Assembly (NCBI RefSeq): GCF_042653765.1
Contig: NZ_JBHSEZ010000001.1
Location: forward strand, 1,054,001 to 1,118,000
DNA length: 64,000 nucleotides
From: Castellaniella denitrificans
Lineage (GTDB): Bacteria; Pseudomonadota; Gammaproteobacteria; Burkholderiales; Burkholderiaceae_B
Reading direction: 5' to 3'
A model generated the notes under the pieces. That model was not told the DNA's origin. It ran no database searches and was given only the letters and a program-made list of their open reading frames with translations. The position numbers and the translations under genes are program-made. Below are positions 7,988-16,668 of the stretch, piece after piece; positions within the stretch are counted from its first letter, which is position 1; every line of letters begins with the position of its first letter.

Positions 7988-9162
7988 ACCTGCCCGGCCT
8001 GAACTTCGACCTCGGCTCCGACCTCGACATGCTGCGCGAGGCGGTCCGCGACTTCGCCCAAGCCGAGATCGCCCCGCGCGCGGCGGCGGCCGACCGCGAC
8101 GACCAGTTCCCCATGGACCTGTGGCGCAAGTTCGGCGACCTGGGCCTGCTGGGCGTCACAGTGGCCGAAACCTACGGCGGCGCCAACCTGGGCTACCTGG
8201 CGCACATGATCGCGATGGAGGAAATCTCGCGCGCCAGCGCGTCCATCGCCCTGTCCTACGGCGCGCACTCCAATCTGTGCGTCAACCAGATCCACCGCAA
8301 CGGCACCGAAGCCCAGAAGAAGAAGTACCTGCCCGGTCTGATCTCCGGCGAGCGGATCGGCGCCCTGGCCATGAGCGAACCCGGCGCGGGTTCGGACGTC
8401 GTCAGCATGCGGCTGCGCGCCGAGAAGCGCGGCGACCGCTACGTGCTCAACGGCACCAAGATGTGGATCACCAACGGGCCGGACGCCGACACCCTGGTGG
8501 TCTACGCCAAGACCACCCCCGATGCCCACCAGCGCGGCATCACCGCCTTCATCGTCGAAAAGACCTTCCCCGGCTTTTCCGTGGCGCAGAAGCTCGACAA
8601 GCTGGGCATGCGCGGCTCGCACACCGGCGAGCTGGTGTTCCAGGACTGCGAAGTCCCGGCCGAGAACGTGCTGGGCGAGGTCGACGGCGGGGTCAAGGTC
8701 CTGATGAGCGGCCTGGACTACGAACGCGCCGTGCTGGCGGCCGGCCCCCTGGGCATCATGCAGGCGGTCATGGACGTGGTCGTGCCCTATGTGCACGAGC
8801 GCAAGCAGTTCGGCCAGTCCATCGGCGAATTCCAGCTGATCCAGGGCAAGCTGGCCGACCTGTACACCACCCTGCAGGCCTGCCGCGCCTACTGCTACGC
8901 GGTCGGCAAGAACCTGGACAGGCTGGGCGCCGGCCACGCGCGCCAGGTGCGCAAGGACTGCGCCGGCGTCATCCTGTACTGCGCCGAAAAGGCCACCTGG
9001 ATGGCCGGCGAGGGCATCCAGATCCTGGGTGGCAACGGCTACATCAACGACTACCCCACCGGCCGCCTGTGGCGCGACGCCAAGCTCTACGAAATCGGCG
9101 CCGGCACCAGCGAGATCCGCCGCATGCTGATCGGCCGCGAACTCTTCGGCGAAACCGCCTGA
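7984..9162 (+). CDS. liuA: Isovaleryl-CoA dehydrogenase
   Basis: FAD-dependent acyl-CoA dehydrogenase converting isovaleryl-CoA to 3-methylcrotonyl-CoA in leucine breakdown. The 392 residues carry the acyl-CoA dehydrogenase signature AMSEPGAGSD (129-138), the catalytic glutamate at E247 in GLDYERAVL (the position typical of isovaleryl-CoA dehydrogenases rather than the C-terminal Glu of short/medium-chain enzymes), and GGNGYINDYPTGRLWRDAK near the end. The ATG at 7984 overlaps the liuR stop. An earlier in-frame ATG at 7933 would lie inside liuR and is unlikely. With liuB and liuD downstream the leucine assignment is firm. Confidence 0.95.
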   Translation: MNLPGLNFDLGSDLDMLREAVRDFAQAEIAPRAAAADRDDQFPMDLWRKFGDLGLLGVTVAETYGGANLGYLAHMIAMEEISRASASIALSYGAHSNLCVNQIHRNGTEAQKKKYLPGLISGERIGALAMSEPGAGSDVVSMRLRAEKRGDRYVLNGTKMWITNGPDADTLVVYAKTTPDAHQRGITAFIVEKTFPGFSVAQKLDKLGMRGSHTGELVFQDCEVPAENVLGEVDGGVKVLMSGLDYERAVLAAGPLGIMQAVMDVVVPYVHERKQFGQSIGEFQLIQGKLADLYTTLQACRAYCYAVGKNLDRLGAGHARQVRKDCAGVILYCAEKATWMAGEGIQILGGNGYINDYPTGRLWRDAKLYEIGAGTSEIRRMLIGRELFGETA

Positions 9163-9196
9163 GCCTCGTCCAGAACGAACCGGAAGCCGAACAGCC

Positions 9197-11059
9197 ATGG
9201 ACGACACCGGCGACCACCGCCGCATTCAACCCGTCGCGCCCCGGGGCCAGTCCCCGGAGGCCGTGGCGCGCATGATCCTGACCGGATTCAACCGCCACTA
9301 TTCGCTGTTCCGCTACAGCGCGCAGCGGGCCAAGGCCCTGTTCGAATCGGGCGACTGGCACGGCATCCAGCAGCTCTCGCGCGAACGCATCGAATACTAC
9401 GACACCCGGGTGCGTGAATGCGCGGCGGCCCTGGGCCAGGCGCTGCGCGGCACCACGCGCGCCCACACCGCCCCGGACACGGCCCTGACCGACGAGCAGA
9501 TCGAGTTCTGGCAGGCCGCCAAGACCAGCTTCATCACGCTGCTGGCCGACCACCGTCAGCCCGAATGCGCCGAAACCTTCTTCAATTCGGTGTCCTGCCG
9601 CACCCTGCACCGCAACTACTTCAACAACGACTTCCTGTTCGTGCGCCCGGCGGTGGCGACCGACTACATCGACGGCGAACACCCGTCCTACCGGGCCTAC
9701 TACCCGCTGACCGAGGGCCTGCTGCCCAGCCTGATCCGCATGGCGGCCGACTTCGGCCTGGCCGCGCCCTACCACGACCTGCCGGCGGACGTGCGGCGCA
9801 TGGCCCGGATGGGCCTGCGCCACCTCAGCCGCACCCTGCCGCGCGGCCTGGGCAAGCGGCTGGCGCCCGATTGCCAGATCCAGGTGCTCAACACCCTGTT
9901 CTTCCGCAACAAGGGCGCCTACATCGTCGGCCGCCTGATCAACCAGGCCGCCATCCACCCGTTCGCGGTGGCGCTGCTGCACACGCCCTCGGGCCACATC
10001 CAGTTCGACGCCCTGCTGCACACCAGCGACGACCTGAGCACGCTGTTCAGCTTCACGCGCGCCTATTTCCTGGTCGACATGGAGGCGCCGGCCGCCTACG
10101 TGGACTTTCTCTCGTCGCTGTTCCCGCGCAAGCCCAAGGCCGAGATCTACACCACCATCGGCCTGCAGAAACAGGGCAAGACGCTGTTCTACCGCGACTT
10201 CCTGCACCACCTGTCGCATTCGCGGGACGCCTTCGACTACGCGCCCGGGATCCAGGGCATGGTGATGACGGTGTTCACGCTGCCGTCCTATCCCTACGTG
10301 TTCAAGCTGATCCGCGACCGCATCGCGAAAGACGGCATGGACGAGGAAACCGTGCGCCGCAAATACCAGATGGTGAAAAAGCACGACCGCGTCGGCCGCA
10401 TGGCCGACACCTGGGAATATTCCCTGGTGGCCCTGCCGCGCAGCCGCTTCTCGCCGCGCCTGCTGGAAGGCCTGCGCCGCGAAGTCCCCAGCCTGCTCGA
10501 AGAGACCGACGACCTGGTGGTGCTGCGCCACGTCTACATCGAACGCCGCATGACGCCGCTGAACATCTTCCTGGCCAGCGCCTCCGACGCCGCCCTGGAA
10601 GCCGCCGTGCAGCAATACGGCCAGGCCATCCGCGAGCTGGCCGCCGCCAACATCTTCCCCGGCGACATGCTGTACAAGAACTTCGGCGTCACCCGCCTGG
10701 GCCGCGTGGTCTTCTACGACTACGACGAGATCCAGCGCATGACCGAAATGCAGTTCCGCCGCATTCCGCCCGCCCCCAACGAAGAGGCCGAGATGTCCGG
10801 CGAGCCCTGGTACCCGGTGGGCGCCAACGACGTCTTCCCCGAGGAATTCGAGCGATTCCTGCTGGGCGACCCCCGGGTGCGCGCCGCCTTCCTGAAGCAC
10901 CACGCGCCGCTTTTGGATGCACAATGGTGGCAGGACTGCCGTACGCGCGCCGCCCAGGGTCGCATCGAGGACATCTTCCCCTACGACCAGTCGCGCAGAC
11001 TGCAGCCACCGGACGGCCATCCGCGGCCGGCCCGGAGCGAATCAAGGGACACCCCCTGA
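9197..11059 (+). CDS. aceK: Isocitrate dehydrogenase kinase/phosphatase
   Basis: Bifunctional enzyme that phosphorylates and dephosphorylates isocitrate dehydrogenase and so controls flux into the glyoxylate bypass. The 620-residue length fits AceK. The C-terminal kinase domain shows GDMLYKNFGV near residue 489 and VVFYDYDE with the metal-binding aspartates about 506-510. The N-terminal half is the AceK regulatory domain. It begins 34 bases after liuA and ends 15 bases before the thiolase, inside the leucine operon. Inference: the placement ties acetyl-CoA-producing leucine breakdown to glyoxylate-bypass control. No aceA or aceB is in the window. Confidence 0.95.
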   Translation: MDDTGDHRRIQPVAPRGQSPEAVARMILTGFNRHYSLFRYSAQRAKALFESGDWHGIQQLSRERIEYYDTRVRECAAALGQALRGTTRAHTAPDTALTDEQIEFWQAAKTSFITLLADHRQPECAETFFNSVSCRTLHRNYFNNDFLFVRPAVATDYIDGEHPSYRAYYPLTEGLLPSLIRMAADFGLAAPYHDLPADVRRMARMGLRHLSRTLPRGLGKRLAPDCQIQVLNTLFFRNKGAYIVGRLINQAAIHPFAVALLHTPSGHIQFDALLHTSDDLSTLFSFTRAYFLVDMEAPAAYVDFLSSLFPRKPKAEIYTTIGLQKQGKTLFYRDFLHHLSHSRDAFDYAPGIQGMVMTVFTLPSYPYVFKLIRDRIAKDGMDEETVRRKYQMVKKHDRVGRMADTWEYSLVALPRSRFSPRLLEGLRREVPSLLEETDDLVVLRHVYIERRMTPLNIFLASASDAALEAAVQQYGQAIRELAAANIFPGDMLYKNFGVTRLGRVVFYDYDEIQRMTEMQFRRIPPAPNEEAEMSGEPWYPVGANDVFPEEFERFLLGDPRVRAAFLKHHAPLLDAQWWQDCRTRAAQGRIEDIFPYDQSRRLQPPDGHPRPARSESRDTP

Positions 11060-11074
11060 AAAAGGAGCAACACC

Positions 11075-12256
11075 ATGTCCGAGTCCATCGTCATCGTATC
11101 CGCCGCCCGCACCCCCATGGGGGGCATGATGGGCAGCCTTTCCGGCCTGGCCGCGCACGAGCTGGGCGCCACCGCGATCCGGGCCGCCGTCGAGCGTGCC
11201 GGCATCGCCGGCGACGCCGTCCAGGAAGTCATCATGGGCAACGTGCTGCAGGCCGGCCAGGGCCAGGCGCCGGCCCGCCAGGCCGCCCTGGGCGCAGGCC
11301 TGCCGAAAAGCGTCGCCTGCAGCACCCTGCACAAGGTCTGCGGGTCCGGCCTGAAGGCCGTCATGCTGGCCCACGACATCATCAAGGCGGGTTCCGCCGA
11401 CGTGGTGGTGGCCGGCGGCCAGGAAAGCATGAGCAACGCCCCCTACCTGCTGCTCAAGGGCCGCCAGGGCTACCGCTACGGCCATTCCACGGTCTACGAC
11501 CACATGGCCATGGACGGCCTGGAAGACGCCTACCAGCGCGGCACCGCCATGGGCGTGTTCGCCGAGGACTGCGCCTCGAAGTACAGCTTCACGCGCGAGC
11601 AGCAGGACGCCTTCTCGCTGGAATCGCTGCGCCGCGCGCGCCAGGCCACCGAGGACGGCAGCTTCAAGTGGGAAATCGCCCCGGTCACGGTCAAGGGCCG
11701 CAAGGGCGACACCGTGATCGACACCGACGAGGCCCCCCTCAAGGCCATGCCGGAAAAGATCCCGACGCTCAAGCCCGCCTTCAAGAAGGACGGCACGATC
11801 ACGGCGGCCAACGCGTCCTCGATCTCCGACGGCGCCTCGGCCCTGGTGGTGATGAGCGCGTCCAAGGCCAAGGAACTCGGCGCCACGCCCCTGGCGCGCA
11901 TCGTCGCCCATGCCCAGTTCTCGCACGAGCCGCAGTGGTTCACCACCGCCCCGGTCGGCGCCATCCAGAAGCTGCTGGACAAGGCCGGCTGGAAGGCCGG
12001 CGACGTCGATCTGTATGAAATCAACGAAGCCTTCGCCGTGGTGACCATGGCGGCCATGGCCGACCTGAAGATTCCACACGACCGCGTCAACGTCCACGGC
12101 GGCGCCACCGCCCTGGGCCATCCCATCGGCGCCTCCGGTGCGCGCCTGCTGACCACGCTGATCGGCGCCCTGCGCAAGACCGGCGGCAAGCGCGGCATCG
12201 CCTCGCTGTGCATCGGCGGCGGCGAAGCCGTGGCCCTGGCCGTCGAAATGCTGTAA
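11075..12256 (+). CDS. Acetyl-CoA C-acetyltransferase (thiolase II)
   Basis: A 393-residue biosynthetic/degradative thiolase. The acyl-accepting cysteine is C89 in LHKVCGSGLK, and the other catalytic residues are H349 in GATALGHPIGASG and C379 in SLCIGGGEA. All three are intact. It can cleave acetoacetyl-CoA, the product arising from leucine via HMG-CoA, to two acetyl-CoA, or act in reverse. An AAGGAG ribosome site lies before the ATG. It is the last gene before a 186-base gap holding a dispersed repeat and hairpin, after which liuB follows. Whether it should be called atoB or phaA cannot be decided here. Confidence 0.92.
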   Translation: MSESIVIVSAARTPMGGMMGSLSGLAAHELGATAIRAAVERAGIAGDAVQEVIMGNVLQAGQGQAPARQAALGAGLPKSVACSTLHKVCGSGLKAVMLAHDIIKAGSADVVVAGGQESMSNAPYLLLKGRQGYRYGHSTVYDHMAMDGLEDAYQRGTAMGVFAEDCASKYSFTREQQDAFSLESLRRARQATEDGSFKWEIAPVTVKGRKGDTVIDTDEAPLKAMPEKIPTLKPAFKKDGTITAANASSISDGASALVVMSASKAKELGATPLARIVAHAQFSHEPQWFTTAPVGAIQKLLDKAGWKAGDVDLYEINEAFAVVTMAAMADLKIPHDRVNVHGGATALGHPIGASGARLLTTLIGALRKTGGKRGIASLCIGGGEAVALAVEML

Positions 12257-12281
12257 ATCCCCCCGCATTCCCCACGGGATG

Positions 12282-12422
12282 AGTCCGGACACCGAGCAGT
12301 CCCTGCGGACTGCTCGGTGCCTGACGAATCGGAGTGCCTTGCAAGGCGCGACGTGGGGAGATGCCACGATTTGAAGCTGGCCCCACAGCCTGACGAATCC
12401 GAGCAGCATGCAGGCCTTTTTT
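12282..12422. repeat. Dispersed ~100-bp repeat, copy A, with perfect 13-bp hairpin
   Basis: This gap between thiolase and liuB holds a perfect inverted repeat, 13-bp arms 12290-12302 and 12307-12319 around the loop CTGC. After it come CCTGACGAATCGGAG and, further on, GAGATGCCACGATTTGAA. The same order of blocks recurs at 17618-17720. A partial second unit (CTGACGAATCCGAGCAGCATG, split as CTGACGAATCC and GAGCAGCATG) begins about 12390, and a run of six T is at 12417-12422. The hairpin could slow transcription inside the liu operon. Nothing in it looks coding. Origin unknown: a REP-like extragenic element is the simplest reading. Confidence 0.7.
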
Positions 12423-12442
12423 CTTTACTTCCAGGAACCGAC

Positions 12443-14044
12443 ATGCCGGTCATCGAGTCCCGCATCAACCCACGATCCCAGGAATTCCAGGACAACGCCC
12501 GCGTCATGCGGACGCTGGTCGACGATCTGCGCGAGCGCATCGCCCGCACGGCGCAGGGCGGCGGCGAAACCGCCCGCGCCCGGCACCTGGCGCGCGGCAA
12601 GCTGCTGCCGCGCGAACGGGTCGAACGCCTGCTCGATCCCGGCACGCCGTTCCTGGAACTGTCGCCGCTGGCGGCGCTCGACGTCTACGACAACGCCTCG
12701 CCCGGCGCGGGCCTGATCACCGGCATCGGCCGGGTGGGCGGCACCGAATGCGTGATCGTCTGCAACGACGCCACGGTCAAGGGCGGCACCTACTACCCGC
12801 TCACGGTGAAAAAACACCTGCGCGCCCAGGAAATCGCCCAGCAGAACCACCTGCCCTGCATCTACCTGGTCGATTCGGGCGGCGCCAACCTGCCCAACCA
12901 GGACGAGGTCTTTCCCGACCGCGACCACTTCGGGCGCATCTTCTACAACCAGGCCGTCATGTCGTCCATGGGCATCGCCCAGCTGGCCGTGGTGATGGGA
13001 TCCTGCACCGCCGGGGGCGCCTACGTGCCCGCCATGAGCGACGAATCCATCATCGTGCGCAACCAGGGCACGATCTTCCTGGGCGGCCCGCCCCTGGTCA
13101 AGGCCGCCACCGGCGAGGAAGTCTCGGCCGAGGACCTGGGCGGCGGCGACGTGCACACCCGCCTGTCGGGCGTGGCCGACCACCTGGCCGAGAACGACAC
13201 CCATGCGCTGCGCCTGGCGCGCGACGCGGCGGCGCGGCTCAACCGCCCGGCCCCGCCCGCGCCCGGCCCCTGGACCGAGCCCCTGTACGACCCGGCGGAA
13301 CTGGACGGCATCATTCCCCAGGACACGCGCAAGCCCTACGACGTGCGCGAAGTCATCGCCCGCATCGTCGACGGCTCCGACTTCGAGGAATTCAAGGCGC
13401 GCTTCGGCACGACCCTGGTCACCGGCTTCGCGCGCATCTACGGCATGCCGGTGGGCATCATCGCCAACAACGGCATCCTGTTCTCCGAGGCCGCGCAGAA
13501 GGGCACGCACTTCATCGAACTGTGCTGCCAGCACAACATCCCCCTGGTCTTCCTGCAGAACATCAGCGGCTTCATGGTGGGCCGCAAATACGAGAACGAG
13601 GGCATCGCCCGCCACGGCGCGAAGATGGTCACGGCCGTGTCCACCGCCTCGGTGCCGAAATTCACGGTGCTGATCGGCGGCTCCTTCGGCGCCGGCAACT
13701 ACGGCATGTGCGGCCGCGCCTTCGGCCCGCGCCTGCTGTTCCTGTGGCCCAACGCGCGCATCTCGGTCATGGGCGGCGAGCAGGCCGCCAGCGTCCTGGC
13801 CACCGTGCGGCGCGACAGCATCGAACGCAAGGGCGACGCCTGGTCCGCCGACGAGGAAGAAGCCTTCAAGGCGCCCATCCGCGCCCAGTACGAGCACGAG
13901 GGCCATCCCTACTATTCCACCGCGCGGCTGTGGGACGACGGCATCATCGCGCCGTCCGACACGCGGCGGGTGCTGGGCCTGGGCCTGGCCGCCGCCCGTC
14001 ACGCCCCCGCCGAAGCCACGCGCTTCGGCGTGTTCAGAATGTAA
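12443..14044 (+). CDS. liuB: 3-Methylcrotonyl-CoA carboxylase, carboxyltransferase (beta) subunit
   Basis: Transfers the carboxyl group from biotin to 3-methylcrotonyl-CoA in leucine catabolism. The 533 residues form two crotonase-like carboxyltransferase halves. Visible marks are VDSGGANLPNQ and GSCTAGGAYVPAMSDE in the N-terminal half and LQNISGFMVGRKYE and GSFGAGNYGMCGRAFGPR in the C-terminal half, all strongly typical of MCC beta rather than propionyl-CoA carboxylase. The chosen ATG gives MPVIESRINP. An upstream in-frame ATG at 12317 would read through the repeat element and is rejected. It is followed 10 bases later by the biotin-carrying alpha subunit. Confidence 0.95.
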   Translation: MPVIESRINPRSQEFQDNARVMRTLVDDLRERIARTAQGGGETARARHLARGKLLPRERVERLLDPGTPFLELSPLAALDVYDNASPGAGLITGIGRVGGTECVIVCNDATVKGGTYYPLTVKKHLRAQEIAQQNHLPCIYLVDSGGANLPNQDEVFPDRDHFGRIFYNQAVMSSMGIAQLAVVMGSCTAGGAYVPAMSDESIIVRNQGTIFLGGPPLVKAATGEEVSAEDLGGGDVHTRLSGVADHLAENDTHALRLARDAAARLNRPAPPAPGPWTEPLYDPAELDGIIPQDTRKPYDVREVIARIVDGSDFEEFKARFGTTLVTGFARIYGMPVGIIANNGILFSEAAQKGTHFIELCCQHNIPLVFLQNISGFMVGRKYENEGIARHGAKMVTAVSTASVPKFTVLIGGSFGAGNYGMCGRAFGPRLLFLWPNARISVMGGEQAASVLATVRRDSIERKGDAWSADEEEAFKAPIRAQYEHEGHPYYSTARLWDDGIIAPSDTRRVLGLGLAAARHAPAEATRFGVFRM

Positions 14045-14054
14045 GGAAACCGCC

Positions 14055-16076
14055 ATGTTCGACACCCTCCTGATCGCCAACCGGGGCGAGATCGCCTGCC
14101 GCATCGCCGCCACCGCCCGCCGCATGGGCATCCGCACCGTCGCCGTCTATTCCGACGCCGACGCCGACGCCCGCCACGTCCATGCCTGCGACCTGGCCGT
14201 GCGCATCGGCGGCCCTGAACCCGCCGCCAGCTACCTGCGCGCCGACGCCATCCTGGACGCCGCCCGCCGCACCGGCGCCCAGGCCGTCCATCCGGGCTAC
14301 GGCTTCCTGTCGGAGAACGCCGATTTCGCCCGCGCCTGCGCCGACGCCGGCCTGGTCTTCGTCGGCCCGCCCGTGGACGCGATCGCCGCCATGGGCAGCA
14401 AGTCCGCCGCCAAGACCCTGATGTCCGGCGCCGACGTGCCCCTGGTGCCCGGCTACCACGGCGAGCGCCAGGAAGCCGGTTTCCTCCAGGAACAGGCCCG
14501 CGCCATCGGCTACCCCGTGCTCATCAAGGCCAGCGCGGGCGGCGGCGGCAAGGGCATGCGCATCGTCCACGCCGACGCCGAATTCCAGGCGGCCCTCGCC
14601 TCCTGCCAGCGCGAGGCGGCCAGCAGCTTCGGCAACGCCCAGGTCCTGATCGAGCGCTACCTGACCAAGCCGCGCCACATCGAAATCCAGGTCTTCGCCG
14701 ACACGCACGGCCAGTGCGTGTACCTGTTCGAGCGCGACTGCTCGGTGCAGCGGCGCCACCAGAAGGTCATCGAGGAAGCCCCCGCGCCCGGCATGACGCC
14801 GGAACGCCGCGAGGCCATGGGCCGGGCGGCCGTGGCCGCCGCCCAGGCCGTCGGCTACGTCGGCGCCGGCACGGTGGAATTCATCGCCGAGCCCGACGGG
14901 CGTTTCTATTTCATGGAAATGAACACCCGGCTGCAAGTCGAACACCCGGTCACCGAGGCCATCACCGGCCAGGACCTGGTGGAATGGCAACTGCGCGTGG
15001 CCGCCGGCCAGCCGCTGCCGCTGCGCCAGGACCAGTTGCGCATCCAGGGCCACGCCATCGAGGCGCGCATCTACGCCGAGAACCCGGACAAGGACTTCCT
15101 GCCCAGCATCGGCCGCCTGGACGCCCTGCAATGGCCGGCGCACGTGGTCTTCCAGACCGGCCCCGTGCGCGTGGACGGCGGCGTGCGGGAAGGCGACACG
15201 ATCTCGCCGCACTACGACCCGATGATCGCCAAGCTGATCGTCCACGGCCAGGACCGCGAACAGGCCCGGCGGCGGATGCTGCGCGCGCTGGGCGCGGTGC
15301 GCTGCACCGGCGTGCAGACCAACATCGCCTTCCTGGGCCGCCTGATGGACGACCCGGCCTTTGCCGCCGCCGACCTGGACACCGGTCTGATCGAACGCGA
15401 GCACGAGCGCCTGTTCCCCGCGCCCCGCGACTGCGGGGACGCCACGCTGGCCCTGGCCGCCGCCAGCCTGCTGCACCATGACGGCCTCGCCCGTCCCGGC
15501 GCCCTGGCGGCCGACGCCAGCCCCTGGTGCCAGGCCGACGGCTGGCGCGTGGGCGGCCGCTACGAGCGCGTCCTGGTCCTGAAGGACGCCCGGGGCGAAC
15601 GCGCCGTGCGCCTGCGCCGCGACGGCCGGGACTGGACCCTGGCGGTGGACGAACGCCCCGCCCAGGCCTTCCACTGGCAGGCCGAGGGCCGCCACCCGGT
15701 CCACGTCCGCGTCCGCCTGGGCGACGCCGAGACGCGCGGCGACGTCCACCGCGACGGCCCGCGCCTGGACGTCTTCGCCGACGGCCGGCGCCAGACCCTG
15801 GAATGGCACGATCCGCTCGCCCTGGCGGCCGCGTCCGCCGACGACGCGGCCGGCGGCCTGACCGCCCCCATGCCCGGCAAGATCCTGTCGGTCACGGTCG
15901 CGGCGGGCGACGCCGTGACGCGCGGCACGCCCCTGATCGTCATGGAGGCCATGAAGATGGAGCACACCATCGAGGCGCCCCACGACGGCACGGTCAAGGA
16001 GATCTTCTACGCCGTCGGCGACCAGGTGACCGAAGGCGTGACCCTGATCGACCTGGAAGCCGCCGACGCCGGCTAG
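14055..16076 (+). CDS. liuD: 3-Methylcrotonyl-CoA carboxylase, biotin carboxylase/carrier (alpha) subunit
   Basis: A 673-residue biotin carboxylase fused to a biotin carrier domain. It starts with the canonical LIANRGEIACRI, has the ATP-grasp glycine loop ASAGGGGKGMRI (about 160-170), the catalytic segment EMNTRLQVEHPVTE (about 290-304) and a C-terminal biotinyl domain with the EAMKMEH site, the biotin-accepting lysine being K634. It forms the holoenzyme with LiuB. Gene order A-(aceK-thiolase)-B-D lacks the hydratase liuC and lyase liuE between or after, which must lie elsewhere. A 14-bp perfect hairpin follows the stop. Confidence 0.95.
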   Translation: MFDTLLIANRGEIACRIAATARRMGIRTVAVYSDADADARHVHACDLAVRIGGPEPAASYLRADAILDAARRTGAQAVHPGYGFLSENADFARACADAGLVFVGPPVDAIAAMGSKSAAKTLMSGADVPLVPGYHGERQEAGFLQEQARAIGYPVLIKASAGGGGKGMRIVHADAEFQAALASCQREAASSFGNAQVLIERYLTKPRHIEIQVFADTHGQCVYLFERDCSVQRRHQKVIEEAPAPGMTPERREAMGRAAVAAAQAVGYVGAGTVEFIAEPDGRFYFMEMNTRLQVEHPVTEAITGQDLVEWQLRVAAGQPLPLRQDQLRIQGHAIEARIYAENPDKDFLPSIGRLDALQWPAHVVFQTGPVRVDGGVREGDTISPHYDPMIAKLIVHGQDREQARRRMLRALGAVRCTGVQTNIAFLGRLMDDPAFAAADLDTGLIEREHERLFPAPRDCGDATLALAAASLLHHDGLARPGALAADASPWCQADGWRVGGRYERVLVLKDARGERAVRLRRDGRDWTLAVDERPAQAFHWQAEGRHPVHVRVRLGDAETRGDVHRDGPRLDVFADGRRQTLEWHDPLALAAASADDAAGGLTAPMPGKILSVTVAAGDAVTRGTPLIVMEAMKMEHTIEAPHDGTVKEIFYAVGDQVTEGVTLIDLEAADAG

Positions 16077-16079
16077 GGT

Positions 16080-16117
16080 CCGTTCCGGGCGGCCGCCCAT
16101 CCAGCCGCCCGGAACGG
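16080..16117 (+). terminator. Perfect 14-bp stem-loop at end of liu operon
   Basis: The arms 16080-16093 and 16104-16117 are exact reverse complements around a 10-base loop, starting three bases after the liuD stop. No T-run follows, so it is not a textbook intrinsic terminator. It may end or stabilise the liu transcript, or act with Rho. Confidence 0.5.
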
Positions 16118-16171
16118 TCGCGCCGCCGGAGGAATCCGGTAAACTGGAACGGCAACCGTTCCATGACCGCC

Positions 16172-16639
16172 ATGTACGACATCCTGGTTTACCTGTTCGA
16201 GAATTACTACACGCCCCAGGCCTGCCCGCGCGCCGAAGTCCTGGCGAGCAAGCTGGCGGCCGCCGGGTTCGAGCACGAAGACATCGACGACGCGCTCAAC
16301 TGGCTGCGCGACCTGGCCAGCACCACCGAACGCTGCCTGCCGCTGGCCGTCATGCGCGACGCCCGGCGCGACGCCGCGCGCGTCTACACCAACGAGGAAT
16401 ACGCCTCGCTGGGCACCGAGGCCATCGGCTTCATCAGCTTCCTGGAAAATTCCGGCAGCCTGTCCCCGGTCCTGCGCGAAATCCTGATCGAGGCGGCCCA
16501 GGCGGCGGATCACTCCCCCCTGTCCCTCGCCGAGATCAAGGTCCTGGCGCTGATGGTCCTCTGGAGCCAGGAGGCCGAAGTCGACCATCTGGTGTTCGAG
16601 GAACTGCTGACCGACGACGAAGGCCGGCTGTCGCACTAG
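16172..16639 (+). CDS. smg: Smg family protein (DUF494)
   Basis: A 155-residue acidic protein beginning MYDILVYLFENYY, the conserved N-terminus of the Smg/DUF494 family, which gives the start choice. An ATG three codons earlier (16163) is the alternative. The family is cytoplasmic and of uncertain function, and is normally encoded near dprA, topA or def in proteobacteria. Here it sits between the liu operon and gluQ, and topB (not topA) is a few kilobases away. No catalytic motif is visible. Helical content is high throughout. Confidence 0.88.
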   Translation: MYDILVYLFENYYTPQACPRAEVLASKLAAAGFEHEDIDDALNWLRDLASTTERCLPLAVMRDARRDAARVYTNEEYASLGTEAIGFISFLENSGSLSPVLREILIEAAQAADHSPLSLAEIKVLALMVLWSQEAEVDHLVFEELLTDDEGRLSH

Positions 16640-16668
16640 CCGCCGGCCCCCCCGGCCAGGCCGTCCGC

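Noticed and set aside
12290..12319. Hairpin read as an ordinary intrinsic terminator ending the thiolase gene
   Set aside because: No T-run follows directly, it is part of a repeated element, and liuB belongs to the same operon.
14034..16100. 688-codon open frame antisense to liuD
   Set aside because: Shadow of liuD. The composition is Gly/Val/His-rich with no motif.
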